From the NCBI GenBank assembly GCA_023419055.1, contig JAEZYO010000356.1, positions 1 to 25,437 on the forward strand: DNA of 25,437 nt. The letters are read 5' to 3'. Position 1 is the first letter of the stretch; each line of letters begins with the position of its first letter. The notes beneath the pieces were generated by a model that ran no database searches, had not been told where the DNA came from, and saw nothing but the letters and a program-made list of their open reading frames with translations. Positions 21,804-25,437 of this stretch are shown one piece after another. The DNA comes from Pseudomonadota bacterium. Its GTDB lineage: Bacteria > Myxococcota > Polyangia > Polyangiales > Polyangiaceae. Made by a program: the position numbers and the translations under genes.

Positions 21804-23357
21804 ATGGTCGATCTCAAGGATTTCGAGCGCCGCGTGCGAGTCCGCAAACTACGCCCGGAGGACTACGCCGAGATCGTGGCGCTCCAGCACCTGTGCTTCC
21901 CGAAGATGCAGCCCTGGTCGGAGGAGCAGTTCGCGAGCATGGTGGGCACGTTTCAGGAGGGGCAGCTCGCGGTCGAGCTCGACGGCAAGCTGGTCGCGTC
22001 CTCGTCGAGCCTGATCCTCGACTTCGACCTCTACAGCGATTGGCACGACTGGGTGAAAATCGCCGACCAGGGCTTCATCCGGAATCACGATCCGAAGGGC
22101 GACACGCTCTACGGCATCGAGATCATGGTGCACCCGGAGTTCCGAGGCCTACGGCTCGCGCGGCGCCTCTACGACGCGCGCAAGGAGCTCTGCCGCCATC
22201 GGAACCTGGCGCGCATGGTGATCGGCGGGCGCATCCCGGGCTACGCCGAGCAAGCGCACCACATGACGCCGCAGGAGTACGTGGACCGGGTGCAGAAGAA
22301 AGAGCTCTTCGATCCCGTCCTCACCACGCAGCTCTCGAACGGCTTCACGGTTCAGCGCCTGATTCGCGACTACCTCCCTTCCGACGAGGACTCCGCGGGC
22401 TTCGCCACGCACATGGAGTGGGTGAACCTCGCCTACACGCCGGACGAGAAGCGCAGGCTCGCGCCGGTGCAGCGGGTGCGCCTGGCGGCGGTGCAGTACG
22501 AGATGCGCCGCATTCAGTCCTTCGAGGAGTTCGAGCGTCAGATCGAGTTCTTCGTCGACGCGGCCGGCGACTACCGCGCCGACTTCGTCGTATTCCCCGA
22601 GCTCTTCACGCTGCAGCTGCTCTCGATCACGAAGGCGGATCGCCCCGGCGAGGCCGCGCGCAAGCTCGCCGAGCACACGCCTCGCTACCTCGAGCTCTTC
22701 AACTCGCTCGCCATCAAGCACAGCGTCAACATCGTGGGCGGCAGCCTCTTCAGCGTCGAGGACGGCCACCTCCGCAACGTCGCCTACCTGTTTCGGCGGA
22801 ACGGCACGATCGATCGCCAGTACAAGCTGCACATCACGCCGGCGGAGCGGCGCTGGTGGGGTGTCGAGGGCGGGACGCGCGTGGAGGTCTTCGACACCGA
22901 CCGCGGGCGCGTGGCGATCAACATCTGCTACGACGTCGAGTTCCCGGAGCTTGCGCGCATCGCCGCGCGACAGGGAGCGCAGATCTTGTTCTGCCCGTAC
23001 AACACGGACAACCGCTCGGCGTACCTCAGGGTTCGCCACTGCGCCCAGGCGCGCGCGATCGAAAACCACCTGTTCGTGGTCATGGCGGGCTGCACGGGCA
23101 ACCTGCCGCAGGTCGAGAACGCGGACATTCATTACGCTCAGTCGGCCATCTTGACGCCGTGCGATTTCCCGTTCGCGCGCGACGGCATCGCCGCCGAGTG
23201 CGAGCCCAACATCGAGACGCTCGTGATCCACGACGTGGACCTCGAGCTCCTCCGGCGTCACCGGTACTCGGGCGCCACTCAGAATTTCAACGACCGCCGG
23301 CGCGACATCTACGATCTTCGCTACCGCGGCGGCGGCGACGACCCGCTGTCGGTGTGA
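21804..23357 (+). CDS. GNAT acetyltransferase fused to carbon-nitrogen hydrolase (nitrilase fold)
   Basis: The ATG at 21804 gives 517 residues; a start at 21753 adds 17 unlike residues. Residues about 10-215 are a GNAT N-acetyltransferase, with the acetyl-CoA motif [20 protein letters not shown] (106-125). Residues about 225-490 are a nitrilase-superfamily domain with the full Glu-Lys-Cys set: Glu266 (VFPELF), Lys341 (QYKLHI) and Cys375 ([11 protein letters not shown]). The fused architecture is known as bifunctional GNAT/carbon-nitrogen hydrolase proteins in many bacteria, but the substrate is not established; an amidase acting on something acetylated or amino-modified is a reasonable guess. 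It is cytoplasmic, with no signal peptide. It stands alone between two exported-protein genes. Confidence 0.95.
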   Translation: MVDLKDFERRVRVRKLRPEDYAEIVALQHLCFPKMQPWSEEQFASMVGTFQEGQLAVELDGKLVASSSSLILDFDLYSDWHDWVKIADQGFIRNHDPKGDTLYGIEIMVHPEFRGLRLARRLYDARKELCRHRNLARMVIGGRIPGYAEQAHHMTPQEYVDRVQKKELFDPVLTTQLSNGFTVQRLIRDYLPSDEDSAGFATHMEWVNLAYTPDEKRRLAPVQRVRLAAVQYEMRRIQSFEEFERQIEFFVDAAGDYRADFVVFPELFTLQLLSITKADRPGEAARKLAEHTPRYLELFNSLAIKHSVNIVGGSLFSVEDGHLRNVAYLFRRNGTIDRQYKLHITPAERRWWGVEGGTRVEVFDTDRGRVAINICYDVEFPELARIAARQGAQILFCPYNTDNRSAYLRVRHCAQARAIENHLFVVMAGCTGNLPQVENADIHYAQSAILTPCDFPFARDGIAAECEPNIETLVIHDVDLELLRRHRYSGATQNFNDRRRDIYDLRYRGGGDDPLSV

Positions 23358-23461
23358 ACGCGCGGGATTTCCCTCGCCGGAAGGCGCCGCGTCGCCCCCG
23401 GCCCGAGGCATTGACCGCGGCCGCAGGCGGTTCGAACCTTCGAGGGCCCTGGGAGGGCCCG

Positions 23462-24208
23462 ATGCTCAGACGCTCGCTCGCCGTCGCCCTGTTCGCCTCG
23501 ACCGTCTCCACCGCCGCCACCGCCGAGGCGCCGGCAAGGAGGAACCCGTGGCTCGACCTGCCGGATCTCATCGAGGCGCGGCACCTCACCGAAAACAACT
23601 GGATCTGGGTTCGCTGCAACGCGATTCAGAACACGAACCCTCGCACGGCAGCGTGCGCGCTCTCTCAACTCACGATTTCCCCGCCCGAGCCCCAGGCCCG
23701 AGCGCGCGCCGAGATCGAGCGCCTCACCGAAACCTGGTCGAGCGACACGGAGCGCGCCTGCTCGACGTACGTCAACGAGAAGACGCCGCCGCGAGCGGCG
23801 AGCCGTCGCCAGTACCGGGCGGACCTCGCCGCTGCCTGTCAGGCGAAGGATCTGGAACAGCTGAAGAGGGTCATGCTCGGACGCGTCGAGCACGAAGAGC
23901 AGTCCTGCGAGCTCACCCAGGCGCCTCCGGAGACCATCGTCTTCACTCAGATCGACGAGAACACGTGGTCCGCCGCGAGCGATCCGCGCCTCTCGAGCTG
24001 CGGCATCACGACGGTGCGCACGCTCTTCCGCGCCGACTCCCGGACCGTGACCCCCTGGAACCTCACGCAAACCATGACCGTGCCCCCGAACGCCCGGAAG
24101 AGCGAAAACCCGTTCCTCGACTGCTCGGGATTCAAGACCAGCACGTCGGAGTGGGTCTTCTTCGACCACGACCCGATCCCGCTCGGGTGCGCCTTCGCCG
24201 GGCACTGA
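23462..24208 (+). CDS. Secreted eight-cysteine protein of unknown function
   Basis: The ATG at 23462 follows GGGAGG (23451-23456) with a five-base spacer and gives 248 residues. A signal peptide (hydrophobic about 5-20) ends near TAEA. The mature chain has eight cysteines (52, 65, 100, 126, 149, 180, 221, 243), an even number that suits four disulphides in the periplasm. A central helical stretch (about 78-145) carries many Glu/Arg/Gln, and the C-terminal part looks beta-rich (TIVFTQIDENTWSA, WVFFDHDPIPLGC). I recognise no family. It is convergent with the outer-membrane barrel gene, 23 bases apart. Confidence 0.82.
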   Translation: MLRRSLAVALFASTVSTAATAEAPARRNPWLDLPDLIEARHLTENNWIWVRCNAIQNTNPRTAACALSQLTISPPEPQARARAEIERLTETWSSDTERACSTYVNEKTPPRAASRRQYRADLAAACQAKDLEQLKRVMLGRVEHEEQSCELTQAPPETIVFTQIDENTWSAASDPRLSSCGITTVRTLFRADSRTVTPWNLTQTMTVPPNARKSENPFLDCSGFKTSTSEWVFFDHDPIPLGCAFAGH

Positions 24209-24231
24209 ACCCCGGGCGAGCGAAGCCGCCG

Positions 24232-24852
24232 CTAGAGGAAGAAGGACGCGCCGATCGAGAAGGTCGGGTAGCCGATGCGCGCGGTGATCGCGATGTTCTG
24301 CGTCGGGTGGAAGCGCCCGCCCAAGAAGAGGATGAACGGGTCGAAGTGAACCTCGTCGAAGTCGGTGAGGTGCAGACCGAGGCCGGGCTCTCCGAACACC
24401 GACCACTGCCGGTGCAGCCAGAAGTTCCATTGCATGACGACGGGCAGGTAGAGGTAGTCGACGTCGCTGTCGGAGCCCTCGACCTCCACGCACACACGGG
24501 TGCCGCCGGGAGCGTCCTCGTAGTCGACGCAGCGACCGCGTGGCCCGTCGTTGCCGTCGTAGTGCACCCAGTCGGCGCCGAAGCCGATACCGATCGAGTC
24601 GTTGATGGGGCGAATGAAGCCGTCCGGAATGATGTCGATGGTGCCGCGGAAGCCGGCGCCGAAGCCGGAGCCGGAGCCGAAGCCCGGGGGATCGAACGGA
24701 CCGAGCAGGAGATGCGGCTCCGCCTCGAAGTCATAGGGAGGGCGAGCCCCGGGAGTCTTGATGGTGCTCTGCGCGGACGCCGCGCCGGACCAGGCGAGCG
24801 AGGCGAGCGCCGCAGCGGCGCCGAGGAAGAGCTCGATTGCGCGCTTTCTCAT
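24232..24852 (-). CDS. Outer-membrane beta-barrel protein
   Basis: The ATG at 24852 gives 206 residues; a purine-rich GAGAGAGA precedes it. The signal peptide is clear (hydrophobic about 7-22, cleavage at ASA-QS). The mature protein alternates Gly and aromatic strands (GFGSGSGFGAGFRGTIDI, IGIGFGADWVHY, LYLPVVMQWNFWLH, WSVFGEPGLGLHL, ITARIGYPTFSIGASFFL) and ends in a hydrophobic FFL, as expected for an eight-to-ten-stranded barrel. Two cysteines (GRCVDY, RVCVEV) probably pair across an extracellular loop of acidic residues. It is the second gene of a unit with the Cys-rich lipoprotein, 26 bases downstream of its stop, so the two may act together at the cell surface. Function unknown. Confidence 0.85.
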   Translation of the reverse strand: MRKRAIELFLGAAAALASLAWSGAASAQSTIKTPGARPPYDFEAEPHLLLGPFDPPGFGSGSGFGAGFRGTIDIIPDGFIRPINDSIGIGFGADWVHYDGNDGPRGRCVDYEDAPGGTRVCVEVEGSDSDVDYLYLPVVMQWNFWLHRQWSVFGEPGLGLHLTDFDEVHFDPFILFLGGRFHPTQNIAITARIGYPTFSIGASFFL

Positions 24853-24878
24853 CGTCGTTCTCTCTCGGTTTCGAAGCT

Positions 24879-25394
24879 TCAGCACGATCCGCACGCGATG
24901 CTCCCGTCCCCACAGGACCTCTCGGGGGCGGTGCTCGGACAGTCGACCTGACAGTTCGAAACGTTTTCGCAGCTGACCTTGCACGGCCCCGTGCACGCCA
25001 CGTTGCAGGTCGAAACGCTCGTGCAGTCGACGGTGCTGCCGGAGCCGACCTCGACGGCGCAGGTGCTCGCCTGGCGACAGGAGTAGTGGCAGTCGTCGCC
25101 GCAGAGCGCGCCGCACGTCGAGACGTCGTGGCACTCGATGACGCAGTCGTCACCGCAGGAGGACGAGCACTGCGGCATGCCGTGACAGAGAAAGCGGCAG
25201 TCGTCCCCACAGACGCCGCCGCAGCGGTTGAGGTCGTGGCAGTACTGGTCGCAACCGTCGCCGTCGCAGCCGAGGAAGCACTCGTCTCCCCCTCCGCACT
25301 CGCAATCCTCGCCGGCCTCGCAGTCGTCGTCGTCGTCACAACCGAACGCGGTACCGGCGAGCAATACGGCGAGGAGCGCTACGAACCGTCGCAT
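24879..25394 (-). CDS. Cys-rich lipoprotein with 18-residue repeats
   Basis: The ATG at 25394 follows GGAG at a short distance and gives 171 residues. The signal sequence ends TAFGC (Cys19), followed by an Asp run. Thirty-one of 171 residues are cysteine. From residue 52 the sequence falls into six units of exactly 18 residues (52-69, 70-87, 88-105, 106-123, 124-141, 142-159) with the pattern C-x5-C-x3-C-x3-C-x3. Unit 4 lacks the last two cysteines and the last unit runs into a divergent tail. A partial unit precedes (C-x3-C-x4-C-x3 up to residue 51). An 18-residue period suits a short-rung beta-solenoid held by ladders of disulphides, but that is inference; metal binding is the alternative. 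It is the first gene of a unit with the barrel protein. Confidence 0.85.
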   Translation of the reverse strand: MRRFVALLAVLLAGTAFGCDDDDDCEAGEDCECGGGDECFLGCDGDGCDQYCHDLNRCGGVCGDDCRFLCHGMPQCSSSCGDDCVIECHDVSTCGALCGDDCHYSCRQASTCAVEVGSGSTVDCTSVSTCNVACTGPCKVSCENVSNCQVDCPSTAPERSCGDGSIACGSC

Positions 25395-25437
25395 CGGCTC
25401 CGAGCATAGTCGAGAGCGCGCCGACGGGAACCGTTTC

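Noticed and set aside
21893..23461. Long plus-frame extension upstream of the 8-Cys secreted protein
   Set aside because: It overlaps the GNAT-nitrilase gene in another frame and is Arg/Pro/His-rich. The real start at 23462 has a Shine-Dalgarno and signal peptide.

Overview
The window is very GC-rich and densely coded, with third-position G/C bias throughout. Gene content points to a myxobacterium (Myxococcota, most like the Polyangiales): a degenerate FHA/AAA+ regulator, a eukaryote-like Ser/Thr kinase fused to a cyclic-nucleotide domain, a membrane-anchored sigma-like protein, a DUF4423-type regulator, and many Cys-rich or Asp/Gly-rich lipoproteins and outer-membrane barrels. This assignment is an inference from gene style; there is no rRNA or other marker gene. 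I see no tRNA, rRNA, CRISPR array, insertion sequence or phage gene.

Layout. 1-2125: the end of a metallophosphoesterase, then a two-gene unit of a small membrane-anchored protein and an HTTM (vitamin-K-carboxylase-like) membrane protein joined by an ATGA overlap. 2220-6171: a signalling block of an FHA/AAA+/Fis regulator without the sigma54-contact motif, two divergent single-domain globins sharing a repeat-rich control region, and a Ser/Thr kinase-cNMP fusion. 6178-9318: a PAP2 phosphatase, a metallo-beta-lactamase-fold lipoprotein and a secreted barrel protein. 9389-12424: a raffinose-synthase/SIP-type GH36 enzyme and a two-domain VOC protein, separated by a 237-base region packed with perfect hairpins. 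12464-16909: a DUF4349-barrel lipoprotein, a large lipoprotein, a divergent DUF4423-type regulator and an exported alpha/beta hydrolase. 17475-20448: a sigma-like/transmembrane/Pro-Ala-repeat protein, a small lipoprotein, a zinc-ribbon protein and uridine kinase. 20609-25394: a Dickkopf-like Cys-rich lipoprotein, a GNAT-nitrilase fusion, a secreted 8-Cys protein, and a two-gene unit of an 18-residue-repeat Cys-rich lipoprotein and an outer-membrane barrel.

How they may work together. The 2220-6171 block holds a writer (kinase), a possible reader of phospho-threonine (FHA regulator), a cyclic-nucleotide sensor domain and two haem globins with the Tyr/Gln/His set of O2/NO-handling flavohaemoglobins. 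It could be a gas- or redox-linked phosphosignalling module, but that is inference from adjacency. The rest looks like envelope and housekeeping genes in short transcription units on alternating strands, several meeting tail to tail with little or no spacer.

The most unexplained non-coding signal is at 11417-11653: a run of stem-loops in front of the VOC gene, including a duplicated 5' arm that could form mutually exclusive pairings and a last stem that puts the Shine-Dalgarno in its loop. This is the best candidate for an undescribed cis-acting RNA.
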